Part shown: in pieces, positions 21,404 to 33,855 of the stretch
Layout: every line of letters begins with the position of its first letter
How positions within the stretch are numbered: position 1 is the stretch's first letter
DNA from: Zygnema cylindricum
Taxonomy: Eukaryota; Streptophyta; Zygnematophyceae; Zygnematales; Zygnemataceae
Reading direction: 5' to 3'
Length of the DNA: 61,703 bases
Assembly (NCBI GenBank): GCA_037447655.1
Contig: JBBHKE010002117.1
Location: 91,501 to 153,203, forward strand
Made by a program: the position numbers and the translations under genes
The notes under the pieces: model-generated
Database searches by the model: none
Told to the model about the DNA's origin: nothing
Seen by the model: the letters and a program-made list of their open reading frames with translations, nothing else

Positions 21404-22594
21404 CTCTACGGTGCCCATATTTGATGGATCAGACTTTTTGAATTGGGAAATGATGATGGAGGGAGAACTATTTGAGAAGCATCTATGGGGCATAGTGTCT
21501 GGACAAATTCGATGCCCACCTCCACCTGGATTTGGAGGGACACGTTTTTCTGCCACCTCAACCTCTACAGTTGGTAAAACAGCTGCCACCATCACCGAGG
21601 ATGAAGATGCGGAAGGAGAGGAGATTGTCATGGAAGGAGAAAAATGAGGATTTGCAACTCAAGTGACAATATTGTGGAAGGCGATACCGGCTGCAGCACC
21701 ACCAACAACGGCCACAAGGGTTCAGACCAAAAGATCAGAGTATCAAAAGTGGAACTACAAAGACAAGGTTGCTAAGCTCTTAATTCTTAAAAGTGTAGCA
21801 AAGGGCATTGCCATTCCCCTATGCATGTCAAATCTTCATCTCAGATTTGGATATCACTAGTTAACAAATATAAGAGTGGATCATTGCAGCAACAACATTT
21901 AGCGGAAAATAAGATTGCAGCTTATAATTATAAGGGAGGAAGTATGAATAATTATTGCAATGATTTAGGAGCAATATTTGGAGAGTTAGAGAGTGGTGGT
22001 AACTCATGGTCTGAGAGACAAAGAGTGAACACATTAATGATGAAACTACCTGAAGAGTATGAGAATATCATTAACCGATTGCAGGACATAAGAGATAACA
22101 ATAGGAATTGGGATGACACAGTGGGAATGATTTTAGTGAAAGAAAACACCATAGAGCTTAGAAGAGGGAGTCCAAGTGTTCAAGCATTGTCTGCAGGAGC
22201 TGATTGGCGGAAGCGTGATGAGGAGAGAGCGAAAGATCCCTATCAAAACTTTGGTGGAAGAGGACAAGGAGGTGGTAAATTTGATAGAGAGGGGAGAGGA
22301 ACTTCTCGAGGAGGATTATGTCACTTCTGCAAGAAACCGGGACACTATATGGCAAATTGTGTCAAACTTGCAGATCTTCGACTGAAAGATGGTCAAGGAT
22401 CCTCAAGGGATGGAGGAAATAAAAAGGCTTTCCTGACTCAATTTCATGATGAGGAAGTGGAAGAAAAAATTGAACCTGAAGAGGAGCTTGAGGAGCTTCT
22501 TTTTAATCCGAAAAACACTGAAAAGCATGTCGACACTCCACGGAGACAAAAGTGTGCTTTCGGAGGTAAGAGGGATCCACCCGAGGATGAGTAG
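21393..22594 (+). pseudogene. copia E gag, frameshifted
   Basis: Starts MGPPSTVPIFDGSDFLNWEM in the primer site (21393-21647), shifts frame, and resumes at 21821-22594. The second part has the UBN2-type Gag core (SLVNKYKSGSLQQQHLAENK, MMKLPEEYENIINRLQDI) and an intact zinc knuckle CHFCKKPGHYMANC near 22319-22360, with C-x2-C-x4-H-x4-C spacing. It ends in an acidic tail. In the 3' LTR an in-frame ATGGAG upstream within the LTR is kept (26677), but it reads ATCGAG in the 5' LTR. The closing TAG sits where copia D has the Trp codon TGG just before the protease. Confidence 0.88.
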
Positions 22595-23235
22595 ATCATA
22601 GACTCAGGGGCCTCAATGCATATGTGCAAAGATAAAAGGTGGTTCACTAAACTGAGAAAGATCCCAACAGTTGAGATAGAGTACGGAGATAATAGAGTAG
22701 AAACCACAAGTCTTGTTGGAACTGTTGACTTGAAGGTTATAGTTGATGGAAAGGCCTCAATTGTAACACTCTCATACGTTCTTTACATTCCATAGCTTTG
22801 CAATAAACCTAGTCTCAACAGTTGTCCTAGATGAAAGGAGTTTGAAACAGAAACTAGGAAAGGAATCTTCACAGCAAGCTTTGATAATGAGGTTTATTTC
22901 ATAGATGAGAAGGGCAGTCAAGGAATGTTCAGAGTTGTTCTTTGCAATGAAAAGAGTGTTCTCTACTCGTATGCAAGTGAGATGATGCTTTGGCATAAAA
23001 GGTTGGGGCATGTGCATCTAGATAGATTAAAGAAAATGAAGAAAAAATGAATAGTGGAGGGTATTACTTTTGAGGATGATGAGACCTTCGATGATTGTAG
23101 TGGATGTGCCCAAGGGAAGATTCATAGACTTCCATTTCCAAAGGCAACAACATTTAGGAGAGAGAAAGTATTAGATCTAGTTCACACTGATGTTTGGGGA
23201 CCTGCTAGGTTGCTTCACCTGGGGGGAAGAGATAG
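22595..23235 (+). pseudogene. copia E protease and pre-integrase domain
   Basis: Protease active site IIDSGASMHMC is intact at about 22597-22630, followed by WFTKLRKIPTVEIEYGD. A stop interrupts it at 22793-22795 (IP followed by TAG). Pre-integrase finger: MLWHKRLGHVHLDRLKKM near 22985 and CSGCAQGKIHRLPFPKA at about 23095, with a TGA at 23047 between them. The frame then shifts near 23215 into the integrase core. Confidence 0.86.
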
Positions 23236-24744
23236 ATGTTAACCATCACAGATGATTGGTCTAGATACACGAAGGTATATTTTCTTAGACATAAGTCAGA
23301 GGTATTAAGATGTTTCAAAGAGTATAAAGTATGGAGTGAAAAGCTACATGAAACCTCAATAAAAGAGATAAGAAGTGATAATGGGAAAGAATACACCTCA
23401 AGGGATTTTGAAGAATATCTTAAAGAAGAAGGAATTCATCATGAGAAAACTGTTCCCTATAATCCGGAACAAAATAGAGTAGCAGAAAGAGTGAATAGAA
23501 CTTTAGGAGATATGTCCATAAGTATGTTAAGTGACAAGAGGATAGGGCTGCAGTTTTGGGCTGAGTCTATGAACTATGTTAATTTCATCAAAAATAGAGT
23601 CCTAACTTCAGCAAATAAGGAGGAAACTCCGTATGAGAGGTGGACAAGAAGAAAGCCTGATTTGTCTAGTTTGAGAGTGTTCGGAAGTCAAGTTTATAGT
23701 TTGGATTCCGATAAAACTAAATGGAAGTTAGAGGGAAGAGGGAAACCTGGATATCTTGTAGGATATGATGAGAGCACAAAAGGATACCGGGTGTATGACT
23801 TGAAAAAGAGAGATATTATTTTGGTAAAACACATAGTGGTGATGAATGAAGTGAAGTCCATTGATCAATTCAAATATAATAAGGAAGTCAAAATCAGATG
23901 TGAAACGGATCAGTTTTCTGACTTTGACTTTGAAAATGAAGAGAAGGAAGATGGAGAAAAAGGAAAATCTGCAGATCTACCAAAGGAGGAGGAAAGGACA
24001 ATATCCGAGGCAACGCCACAATACGAAGTGGAAACCGATGAGGATTTTGATGAGACATCGGAATTGGAAGATAGAGGAGCTGGAAATCTTCCTAAACGAA
24101 ACCCAAAAATGCCTTCCATACCGGCTTCCGATTTTGAAGGTGGAAGAAGAAGTAGTAAACGACTTCAAGAAAGACAAGTAAATAACAAAATCACAAAGAT
24201 GTCTCACCCTAATGAACCTCAGACATACTTAGAGGCCATAAACAACCCAGAAGGTAGCCGGTGGATCACAGCTATAAATGAAGAAATGGCCTCTATCATG
24301 GAAGCTAATACATGGGAGTTGGTAGCTTGTCCACCGGACCAAAAACCGATAGGATGTAAGTGGGTTTTTAAACTTAAATTAAACCCCGATAATACCATTG
24401 AGAGGTACAAAGCTAGGTTAGTTGCAAAAGGTTATACTCAGAAAGAGGGAATAGACTACGAAGAAACCTTTGCACCTGTAGTAATATTTCCTTCTATTAT
24501 AATCATTTTAACTATAGCTGCAGCGGAGGATATGGAAATACACCAGATGGATATTAAAACAGCCTTTTTGCACGGAGAGTTGGAAGAAGAAATTTACATG
24601 AGGCAACCGGAAGGATTCGTAGAAAATGGGGAAGAAAGCAAGGTTTGTAAACTGATAAATCACTCTATGAGCTTAATCAAGCCCGCGACAATGGAATATA
24701 AAGCTAGACGAATTTCTGACCAGTTTGGGGTATATCAAAATTAG
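23236..24744 (+). pseudogene. copia E integrase core, linker and N-terminal RT (502-aa open frame)
   Basis: The longest genuine coding stretch of the window. Integrase D-D-E: TITDDWSRYTKVYF (residues 3-16), IRSDNGKEYTSRDF (about 47-60) and NRVAERVNRTLGDM (about 83-96). The C-terminal integrase region is LRVFGSQVYS, then an acidic Glu/Asp linker (about 215-300) and the RT start [40 protein letters not shown] and [20 protein letters not shown]. The D of MDIKTAF is the first RT catalytic aspartate. The frame is lost near KPATMEYKARRISDQFG, before the YVDD box. Confidence 0.92.
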
Positions 24745-25797
24745 TTCAGATCACTCTATATATTTATTTGAGGATGAGAATGGAGTGATATTCATTGCTA
24801 TTTATGTGGATGATTTTTTGGTATTAAGCAAGTCCTTATATAAAATTAACAAACTAAAACGAGATCTTAGAAGCAGTTTTGATATAAAAGATCTCGTCGA
24901 AGCAAAGTATATTTTGAAAATTCTGATGGAGAGAGATAGAGGGAATAGAATTATAAGACTCACTCAAAAAGAAGAAATCGGTAATATGCTAGAAAAAATT
25001 CAGATGGAAAAAGCAAACGGATGTACTACTCCTATGGATTTGAAGAAATGTTTGAGGGGAGTGAAGAGAGAGGGATATTGATCATTAATGATGAGATGGA
25101 TGAGATAGAAAGAAAATTTATGGAAAATATCCCTTATCGGCAGATTGTAGGCAATTTAATTTATTTTATGAACTGTACCCGTTCGGATATAACTGCAACT
25201 GTAACTGTCCTTAGTAGAAGTCTAAATGAACCAAGAAAGAGAGACTGGGAGGCGGCCAAAAGGGTGATGAGGTATCTGGTGGGGACAAGGGAATTATGGT
25301 TGCATTTGGGAGGGGAGCACACTGATATCACCACCTAGAGTGATGCCAGTTATAGAAATGTGCCTTTATGGCGGTGTACGAATGAAAATGTGTTGCAAAT
25401 TGGATCCGGTGCATGTTGTTGGAGTAGCAAGCAACAAAAAGTAGTTGCTCAGTCCAATATAGAGGCTGAATACATGGCTTCCTGTGTTGCCACCAAAGAA
25501 TTATATGGGTTAAATCTCTTCTTGAAGAACTTGGGTTCATGAAGTCTGGAACTCAAAATGTTTTTGTGATAATCAAGTTGCAATCTCTATTGCAGCTAAT
25601 CGGAAACATCACTTCAATGCTAAACATATAGATATTAGACTAAGATTTGTCAGAGAGAAGGTTGAAAATAAAATTATTAAACTGGTTCGTGAAACTGATA
25701 GAGAAATGATTGCAGACATGATGACAAAACCAGTGCCTTCCCCTAAGTTGAATCATTGCAGAGAAAATTGTGGATTAAAATTAAAAGTGACTAGGAA
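24725..25797 (+). pseudogene. copia E RT C-terminal part and RNase H
   Basis: 24725-25081 has IAIYVDDFLVLSKSLYKINK, so the RT YVDD is intact, with EAKYILKILMERDRGNRII. 25021-25338 has RQIVGNLIYFMNCTRSDI and ends at a stop where the RNase H WSDAS motif begins (TAG for TGG). 25360-25542 has SNIEAEYMASC, then a shift. The end FCDNQ and ADMMTKPVPSP motifs can still be read to 25797. Confidence 0.88.
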
Positions 25798-25807
25798 TTA
25801 AGGGGAG

Positions 25808-26695
25808 TGTTGAAAAGAGGTAATTAATAGTTCGCTTCGCTATTTTAGTTTTACTTTAAAGAAAGAGAGTGAGGATCAAAGGCACGCCATGGCTGCCGCC
25901 GTATATAAAAAGCGACAGATTTTGAAGAAGAGGATATTTTACTAAAATGTTGCCTGGGTCCAAATTTGAACTTGAGTCTGTGGACCTCTATATAGTCGTA
26001 TGTCTTAACCACTAAGGCATAATCGAAACGATACACGTGAAGGGTTTCAAAGATATATAAACATTAAGGCAACAGCAAATTAATTGCAGACTAACGAAAA
26101 GCAGCAATTCATGCATGTACGCGAATCTGAACCATGTAAAATATGTTTTGATCGGACGACTGGCATTGTAGCCGCAATGCGAAGTGAGCTTTTGGCGTCA
26201 TTTGGAGATAGCGTCACACGGTGCCACATGGCGCCACATTCTTTGATACCGGATGAGATGGGAGGAGGAACCATGGCTCGCGATTTGACAGGTGTCACCT
26301 TGTAGACCATGTCGTACAATAACCGTACAATAAGTACATCTCCTATTGTACCTTTTTGTACTATATAGTGTTTCTATTGGACTAGGGTTTAGTAGTAGGT
26401 AGTCGTGAGTAGGCAGACCAAGACTTAGTGATATTTAGGTACCTCTCTCGAAGAGAGCTTATAACTATAAAGGTCATCTTTGACCAGCCATAACTTATTG
26501 CTCAGGGGAGCAAATTCAATGATTCTTTTTGCGTTTGCCTCAAGGGAGTCTTGTCCTCACAGGGGTGAGGGTGGTCAGAATATTTGTGCGCCTAGGCGGC
26601 ACTTATTCAGTGGGAAAGTGGAAGGGGCAAATATTACCCTAGAGGCTTTACATAGGCTGCTCATTCTGTGGGTCAATGGAGACCACATAATTTCA
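25808..26695 (+). repeat. copia E 3' LTR (888 bp)
   Basis: Follows the polypurine tract AATTAAGGGGAG (25796-25807). Same length as the 5' LTR. The antisense tRNA-like block at 25957-26022 keeps the B-box-like TCCAAATTTGAACTT (reverse) and CTTAACCACTAAGGC. Confidence 0.95.
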
Positions 26696-26700
26696 CAGAC

Positions 26701-28334
26701 TCAAAATGGATTTTTATCTTTTTGGTATATTTTAAAGGGTCTAATGACTTTCCTTCATCCATGACAATTAGGTGTTTGACCAGAATAATATCTTGCTTTG
26801 CTTAATCATAGACTCTATTTCCCTTGACATCCTCATCATATCCTACAAAGTATCCTGGTTTGCCCTTAGCATCTAATTTCCAGTTTTTATCTCCCTATCA
26901 AGACTCTAAACTTTTCTACCGAATACTTTAAGGTGTGAGATATCAGGTTTCCTTCCAACCCATCTCTCATAAGGTGTCATTCTTTTTACGGCTGAGGTAA
27001 CAACTATGTTCTAAATGTAGTTGGCACAGTTCATCGCTTTTGCCCAAAATCTCTTTCCTATATTCTTGTCAGCGAACATACTAAATACACTATCTCCTAG
27101 TTTTCAATTCAATCTATCACCTACCCCATTTTGTTTCGGGTTATATGGTACAGTTTTCTAGTGCTGAACTCCTTCATATCTCAGGTATTCCTCATGTGGT
27201 TAGAGGTATATTCTCCCCCATTATCACTTCTTATTCTCTTAATGGGGGTTCCCTGCAACTTCTCACTTCAGGCTTTATATTCTTTGAAGTAAGTTGGTGT
27301 TTCAGACTTAGTTTTTAGAAATTAAACTCTAGAATATCAAGACCAGTCATCAGTTATTGTCAACATATAACTCTTCCCTCCAACTGAGGGTACCCTGGCT
27401 GGTCCCCTGATATCTTTGTGGATGAAATCTAGTACCTTTTCTCCCCTATATGTGGTGGCTTTAGGGAAAGGAAGTCTGTGAGCTTAACCTTGGGCATAGC
27501 CACTACAGTCATCCACCATTTGATTATCACCAAACTGAATGCCTTCTACTACACATAGCTTTGTCATTGCCCTCAACGTATCAAAATGCACATGCCCGAA
27601 CCGCTTATGCCAAATCATCAATTTTGGAATACCAACATAATAAGCATTCTACTTTTCATTACTCAGGTTAAGCCCAAACATTCCTTGGCTTCCCTTATCT
27701 GCCGTGAAGTAGACTTTACCCGCATATTTAGTTGTAAAGACTCCCTTTATGGTGAAGGTATCAAACTCTTTGTCATCTAATATAGATGTAGAGACAAGAT
27801 TTTTGCGTTAGTGAAGAATGTTGAGTACATCTTAGGATGTGTGTATAAAAGTCTTACCCTCCACTAAAACTTTCAGATCTATTGACCACTCTAGATCTGT
27901 TGTTATCACTCTCCCATCTCCATAATCTATCTCTTCAATAGGGATCTTTCTTAGCTTAGGGAAAAGTTGCTTATCATAACACATATGCATGGATGCACCT
28001 CAGTCGATGATCCATCCTTCCTGTGGAGCTTCCTGAATTGCTCAAAGGGCGCACTTCTGTCTCCGAGGGATATCCTGAGGGTCTCTCGTCATAAGAAGCT
28101 CCCCATCCTCCTAAGAGGACTCGTTCTCGGTTTCTCTTGTCACCTTTGTGACCACAAGTGCATTTTTCTTCCATTTGAAAGAACCCCCTCCACGGTTCCC
28201 TTAGAGCCTCAACTCCGCGAGCTTGAGACAATCCGCAATAAAGTGTCCTCGCTTTTTGCAAAGATGACAAAGGCTTTTTGGGGGCCTTGGTCCTCCATAC
28301 TGATCTCTTTCCCTTTTGTACATTTTCTTCGAAT
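26701..28334 (-). pseudogene. copia C, middle part: integrase, protease and gag C-terminus
   Basis: Minus strand, many stops. From high to low coordinates: zinc-knuckle region LCHLCKKRGHFIADC near 28230-28275; protease near 28003, where the Ser of the D-S-G-A-S active site is a TGA stop; pre-integrase finger with HVHFDTLRAMTKLCVVEGIQ near 27545-27595; integrase core TITDDWS near 27340-27360; integrase C-terminus reaching the acidic linker at 26701. Interrupted on both sides by nested elements E and F. Confidence 0.82.
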
Positions 28335-28530
28335 CTTTCTGTAGAAATTAATGGTTTTTTTAGTATTTTCTAGGTCTATAATTAATTGTTGAAAAGAGGT
28401 TATTAATATTTCACTTCTCTATTTTAGTTATACTTTAAAGAGAGAGAGTAAGGATGAAAGGCACGCCATGGAGGCCGCCATATTTAGAAAGTGGCAGATT
28501 TTGAAGTAGATATTTTACCAAAATGTTGTC

Positions 28531-28600
28531 CAAGTCCGGATTTGAACCTGCGACCTCATAATTCTCTATAGCCGCGCGCCTTAACCATTAAGGCGCTACA
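28531..28600 (-). ncRNA. tRNA-like block antisense to the copia F LTR
   Basis: On the minus strand GCGCC-TTAATGGTTAA-GGCGC forms a perfect D-arm-like stem-loop. B-box-like GCAGGTTCAAATCCGG follows about 33 bases later. The 3' LTR copy (34776-34842) has TTAGTGGTTAAGGCGCC, the typical D-arm string of Leu/Ser tRNAs. Acceptor and T stems are degenerate, so it is a relic or regulatory module, not a working tRNA. Confidence 0.6.
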
Positions 28601-29222
28601 AAAGGATACACGTGACGGATTTCAAAGATATATAAACATTAACGAAACGGCTAATTATCACCAAACAAGCGAAAATGAACATATCATGCACGTAAGCGAA
28701 TCTCAACCGTGTAAAATATGTTTTGATCGAACGGCCAAAATTGTAGCGCCACTCGAAGTGAGCTTTTGGCGACATTGGGAGATAACGTCACGCGATGCCA
28801 CGTGGCGTCGCATTATTTGATATCGGAGAAGATGGGAGGATGAACCATGTCTCCCAATTTGAGAGGTGTTACTTAGTAGACTATGTCGTACAATAGACAT
28901 ACAATAAGTACATCGCCTATTGTACCTTCTTGTACTATATAGTGTTCCTATTATTCAAGGTTTTAGTAGTAGGTAGTCGTGAGTAGGCAGACCAAGACTT
29001 AGTGATATTTAGGTACCTCTCTCTAGGAGAGCTTGTAAATATAAAGGTCATTTTTCACCAGCCATAACTTACTGCTCAAGGGAGCAAATTCGGATATTCT
29101 TTTTGCTAACGACTCAAGGGAGTCTTGCCATCATTAGGGTGAAAGTAGTTAGAGTTTTTGTCTGTCACGATGACAAATATTCTTGCTCAAACACAAAGGG
29201 GTTAGGGTTATCTTAGAGGCTT

Positions 29223-30177
29223 TATTGAAAAAAAGAGGTATTTTGTAGTCTTTCTTGTGGACTTACTCCAGCCCTCATACTTGTCGTAGTAACTGAGGAC
29301 CTGCAGACAACCATGGCTGCCTGCTGCAGCTAAAAGAGACAGGCAGATCATTCAGTACAGTTTTTCTGCAAAATATAACTGCCATCTGTGGGACTTGATC
29401 TAATGACCTCTGAATGATCACCGTTCAGACCAGCCGCACGCCTTATCCGGTAAGTCTTGAAGAAATCGATACATGCATATGGCGCGATATTTATTTAAAG
29501 CTATACCGCGCCGGACATTTCATTTAACTAATTACGGGACGATTTATGCATGGAAATATAGCGGTCCGCACGAAATCGGGACTGCACGAAATATACGAAT
29601 TAACATTTAATTTTTCGACGGACAAAATCAAATGTCTATATCTGATCGAACGGCTCACAGTGGAGCCGGAATGCCGGAATAGCCGTTTGGCGGTTTGCGG
29701 ACCAGATGTCGGTGGATGACACGTGGCAACATATGGTTGGGCAGCGGATATCACGGGAGGAGCAACTACGGCTGTGGAACAGACACGCGTCAGCGGAACG
29801 GCCATGCCATACTATGGCCGTACAAGAAGTACAGCGATACCTCTACCTTCTTGTACTTTACAATCTTATGATTGGTCGAAGTACCTTAGTAGTAGGCTTA
29901 GAGAGGAAATTAGGACTTAGAATATTTTTTGGTTTTCCAGCCTCTTTCCCAGAGGGCACATCTATTTATGGACCAACTTTGGTCAGCCATAACTTAATGC
30001 TCAAGTGAGCAATTTTAGTGATTCTTTTTGTAGCGGACTCAAGGGGGTGTAGTCGGTCAAAGTTTTTGCGTCCCAAGGTGGGACTTATTCACTTTCAAAG
30101 TCAAAAATGCATATACTATCCTAGAGGCTTCACATAAGCTGGACATTCTGTGTACCGATGGAGGTCACAAAATTACA
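29223..30177 (+). repeat. solo LTR of copia H inside the copia F LTR
   Basis: Starts TATTGAAAAAAAGAGG (TG decayed to TA) and ends AAAATTACA. It is flanked by identical GGCTT at 29218-29222 and 30178-30182. No internal region, so it is the product of LTR-LTR recombination. Contains an antisense tRNA-like block (29388-29458), G-box GACACGTGGC near 29719, GTAC motifs (29820-29882) and leader hairpin GACCAACTTTGGTC near 29972. Confidence 0.9.
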
Positions 30178-30229
30178 GGCTTCGTGTGAGCTGCCTACTC
30201 TAAGGACCTATCGAGGTCTCATAGAAACA

Positions 30230-30244
30230 GGTTATGGGCCCACC
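30230..30244 (+). other. copia F primer-binding site
   Basis: GGTTATGGGCCCACC, perfect 15-nt complement to the initiator tRNA-Met anticodon arm, directly after the LTR end GAAACA. The gag ATG (30234) lies inside it. Confidence 0.9.
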
Positions 30245-31345
30245 CTATAGGGTTCCCATCTTCAATGGAACTGGCTTCATATACTAGGAAAGTATGATGA
30301 CAGGAGCTCTATGTGAGAAAAGGTTTTGGGGAATAGTGAGTGGACGAGTGAGGCGTCCAGTGAGTCTTGGGATCCCTCGAGGGTTTGGAGGAAGCTGATT
30401 CACCAAAGATGCAGATCCATCTCCAACAAAGGAGACAAATGAAGGGGAGGTAGTGGACAAAGGAAAGGAGAAAGAGACGATCACACCTATAGCAACCGAT
30501 TTGGCATTCATGTCACCTATTCCCAGGAACAAGGAGAATGATACCGATACCTGAGACTACAACAATATGGCGCCAAAGCACTTCATCCTACCCTATCTTA
30601 CTCAATGGCTTGCATCTACTCATTTGCAGATAGAGAGGGCATCGAATCTTTGGGTGGCTCTTTTAAAGATGTACCGAAGTGGTACGATTCAGCAACAGCA
30701 GTTAAGTGATCAAAAAATCGACTCATACGTATACAAGGGGGTGAAGATGTTGGATTTTTGTATTGAGCTCGCAACACTTTTCATGTAGCTGGAGAGTGCT
30801 GAACAAGTGGAAACTGAAAAGGTTAAGGGTAACTACTTGCTCATGAAGTTACCAAGTGAGTTCAAAAACATAGTCAACCATGTGCAGGACTTGCCGGACT
30901 CAAGGTGGATATGGAATTCAGTGGTAGGGATGATTCTCGTCCGGGAGAATACGATTGAGATCCGAAGGGGAGGAAAGAGTGGATAAGCCTTCACAGTTGG
31001 GACCGATTGGAGGAACAATGATTTTAGGAAACACGTCAGAAATTATGGAGGGGGGGGGGGGCAAAAAAATCTGACCGCCGAATTCGGACGAAGGGCTCCC
31101 AAGGGTTTGTGCCACTTTTGGAAAAAAAACCAGGGCACTATATGGCGGAGTGCACTAAGTTAACCAAGCTGTAGTTAAAGGAGGGGCAAACAGGTGGACA
31201 CTTGAGAGGAAAGAAAAAAGCCCTCGTGAAACAATTACATGAGGCGGAATCCGAGGACTTGGACAATGAGCTTTTATTAGATTAGGAGTTGTAAGCAAAA
31301 AACAAGGTCGAAATTCCACGAAAGCAGAAATGTGCTTTTGGTGGA
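30234..31345 (+). pseudogene. copia F gag, multiply broken
   Basis: Opens MGPPYRVPIFNGTGFIY and then a TAG where a Trp codon stands in relatives. Later fragments: FWGIVSGRVRRPVSLGIPRG, 30567-30788 (LQIERASNLWVALLKMYRSG, core Gag) and a decayed zinc knuckle near 31107-31155, in which the second cysteine is Trp and an extra A shifts the frame. A run of ten G at about 31050-31059 suggests slippage. Confidence 0.82.
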
Positions 31346-32411
31346 TTGAAAGGTGAAGCACGTAGGATTTTACATTCAGGTGCCTCCATGAACACGTGTA
31401 AGGATAAACACTTGTTCACTAAGATAAGAAAGATTCCCACCGTAGAGATAGAGTATGGCGATGGGAGGATAGTCACTACTACTCTTGTAGGATCGATAAA
31501 TCTCAAAGTGTTAGTACAAGGAAAGACATCCATAGTTACATTCTCTGATGTATTGTTTATTCCGGAGCTCAACAAAATCCTCATCTCTACGTTTGTATTA
31601 GATGATAAGGGTTTTGATAATAGCACTAGGAAAGGAGTCTTTACTGCTAGTTTTGAGGAGGAATTTTATTTCACTGCTGAAAAAGGTAGCCAAGGGATGT
31701 TTAAGCTGATTTTAAGCAATGAAAAGAAGAAACTTTATTATGTTGGTGTTCATGATATAATGTTGTGGCATATGGGGCTTGGATATGTGAATCTTGATAA
31801 GTTAAGAGAGATGAAAAAGATGGGAGTAGTGGAAGGGATACAGTTTGGTGAGAGTGAGAATCTAAGTGATTGTAGTGGGTGTGCTCAAGGTAAAGCACAC
31901 AGATTACCCTTCCCAAAAATTGCCACCTATCATGGAGAAGAGATTCTAGATTTAATACACACAGATATTTAGCAACGGGCCAAAGTGCCTTCACCCGGGG
32001 GAAAGAGATTTATGATGTCTATCATTGATGATTGGTCTCAGTATTCCAAGGTGTATTTTTTGAAAAATAAGTCATAGGCTCAGGAATATTTTAGACAATA
32101 TAAAGCATGGAGCGAAAAACTCCATGAAACCCCAATCAAGAGAGTAAGGAGTGACAATGGTGGAGAGTATACCTCTTACCAATTTGAGGATTTTCTTAGG
32201 GAAGATGCAGTCCAACACCAAAAGACAATTCATGAAAACGTGGAACAGAATGGGGTAGCTGAAAGATTAAATAGAACACTAAGTGATAGTGCTAGAAGTA
32301 TGTAGTCGGATTGAAAATAAGAAAAAGGTTTTGGGCCGAAACAATGAACTATGCTAATTACCTCAAAAATATAGTTCTTACTTCAACCGTAAAAGGCCAA
32401 ACACCTTATAA
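31346..32411 (+). pseudogene. copia F protease and integrase
   Basis: A 208-aa open frame (31346-31972) holds the protease as RRILHSGASMNTCKD, with active-site Asp replaced by His. It continues through VEIEYGDGRIVTTTL to the pre-integrase finger MLWHMGLGYVNLDKLREMKK and CSGCAQGKAHRLPF. The integrase core continues with stops (TAG at 31971 and 32076) through RSDNGGEYTS near 32150 and NGVAERLNRTLSD near 32250. Confidence 0.87.
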
Positions 32412-33855
32412 AAGATGGACCAGTTGGAAACCACACAATCTCATTTAAAGATTTTTGGCAGTCAAGTGTTCAATCAAAATAAAGGTCAATCTAATTGGAA
32501 GCTAGATCGTAAAATAAAACCAGGGTACTTATTAGGATATGATGAGGATGTTAAAGAATATAGAGTTTATGATCTAAAAAGAGAAGATATAATCTTAGTA
32601 AAGCATCTAGAAGTTATTGATGAAGGAAAGTCTGTGGATCCCTTCAAGTATACAAAGTCAGTAAAAATCGAGTTGAGTAAAAAAACTCCGATGACTTTGA
32701 GCTTTCTAACTATCTTCGTTTCATAGAATATGACATTCATACACGTACAATTTGACCGAAAAGGACTCGGCTGTGGAAATTCCAGTGAAAACTCTACCCA
32801 AAGCCAAAACGTGGTGAAAATTGATTCGGAATCGAGGGACAAGGGAGAAGTTGAGATTGTTCGAAAGAAACCACGGGAACCATCTATTCCAGCCACAAAT
32901 TTTGAGGGAGGAAGGAAAAGTAGTAAAAGGTTGCAAGAAAAACAAGTTAATAACAAGGTAACAAAACTATCGCATCTGGATGAACCTCATACTTATGGAG
33001 AGGCGATAAATTGTCCAGAATGGAATCGGTGGAAGACAGCCATCAATGACGAGATGGCCTCAATTATGGCACCCAATACTTGGGAGTTGGTGGATTGTCC
33101 ACCTAACCGAAAACCAATCGGTTGTAAGTAGGTGTTCAAATTAAAACTGAACCAAGATAACACCATTGAGAGCTACAAGGCCCGGTTAGTGGCTAAAAGA
33201 TTCACACAGAAAGAGGGAATCGACTACAATGAAACCTTTGCCCGATCGTCAAATTTCCCTCCGTCCGCATACTTCTCAGATTCGCAGCAGCGGAAGACAT
33301 GGAGGTGCACCAGATGGACATAAAGAGAGCCTTTTTGCATAGAGAATTGGAAGAGGAGATCTTCATGCGACAACTCGAAGGATTTGTGGAGCAAGGAGGG
33401 GAGAGTAAGGTATGCTGACTGATTAAATCTCATTATGGTTTGAAACAGACGCCCTGATAGTGGAATAAAAAGCTTGATGAGTTTCTTAACGGTCTAGGAT
33501 ATATCCGGATCAGCTCAGATCTCTCAATCTATGATTTTGAAAAAATGAAGGTATTATTTTTATTGCAATTTATGTTGATGATTTGCTTGTTCTAAGTAAA
33601 TCAATACACAAAATTTATAAACTGAAAACGTATCTTAAGGGGAGATTAGAGATGAAGGATATGAGGAAGGCAAGATATTTTTTGGGAATTCAAGCTGAAA
33701 GAGACCGAGAAAGAAAGATTATAAGACTAGCTAAAATAGAAGCAAAAGGAAACATGTTGGAAAAGTTTCAGATGGATAAGGCTAATAGTTGTACAACTCC
33801 AAGGGAGTTGAAGAAAGGAAGTGAAGGGAGTGTGGAAGAAAGAGTCATAATCTAA
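32412..33855 (+). pseudogene. copia F integrase C-terminus and RT
   Basis: 32415-32726: LKIFGSQVFNQNKGQSNWK and KPGYLLGYDEDVKEYRVYDL. The linker and RT start are at 32730-33131 (ANTWELVD-like APNTWELVDCPPNRKPIGCK) with a TAG at 33129-33131, then 33132-33323 (FKLKLNQDNTIESYKARLVA). Near 33560-33600 the YVDD box IYVDDLLVLSKS is intact, followed by RYFLGIQAERDRERKIIRLA. Confidence 0.87.

Larger units (their letters stand above)
20501..26695 (+). mobile_element. copia E, 6.2 kb, nested in copia C
   Basis: Two 888-bp LTRs in the same orientation, visibly over 90 percent alike in the parts I compared. They are flanked by CAAAC (20496-20500) and CAGAC (26696-26700), a 5-bp duplication with one mismatch. 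Removing E restores the C reading frame through HFESESEE, which confirms the insertion boundaries. Carries gag, protease, integrase, RT and RNase H in copia order; the coding region is the best preserved in the window but has several stops and shifts. Confidence 0.95.
28340..30229 (+). repeat. copia F 5' LTR, split by solo LTR H
   Basis: 28340-29222 and 30183-30229 together (about 930 bp) align with the 3' LTR 34580-35513. The 955-bp H insertion accounts for the difference. tRNA-like antisense block at 28531-28600; hairpins TGCTC-AAGG-GAGCA and GACTC-AAGG-GAGTC near 29073-29127. Confidence 0.9.

Noticed and set aside
31050-31060. Poly-G run in copia F as a programmed frameshift site
   Set aside because: Homologous sites in other copies lack it, and the surrounding gag is already broken; slippage or sequencing error is simpler.
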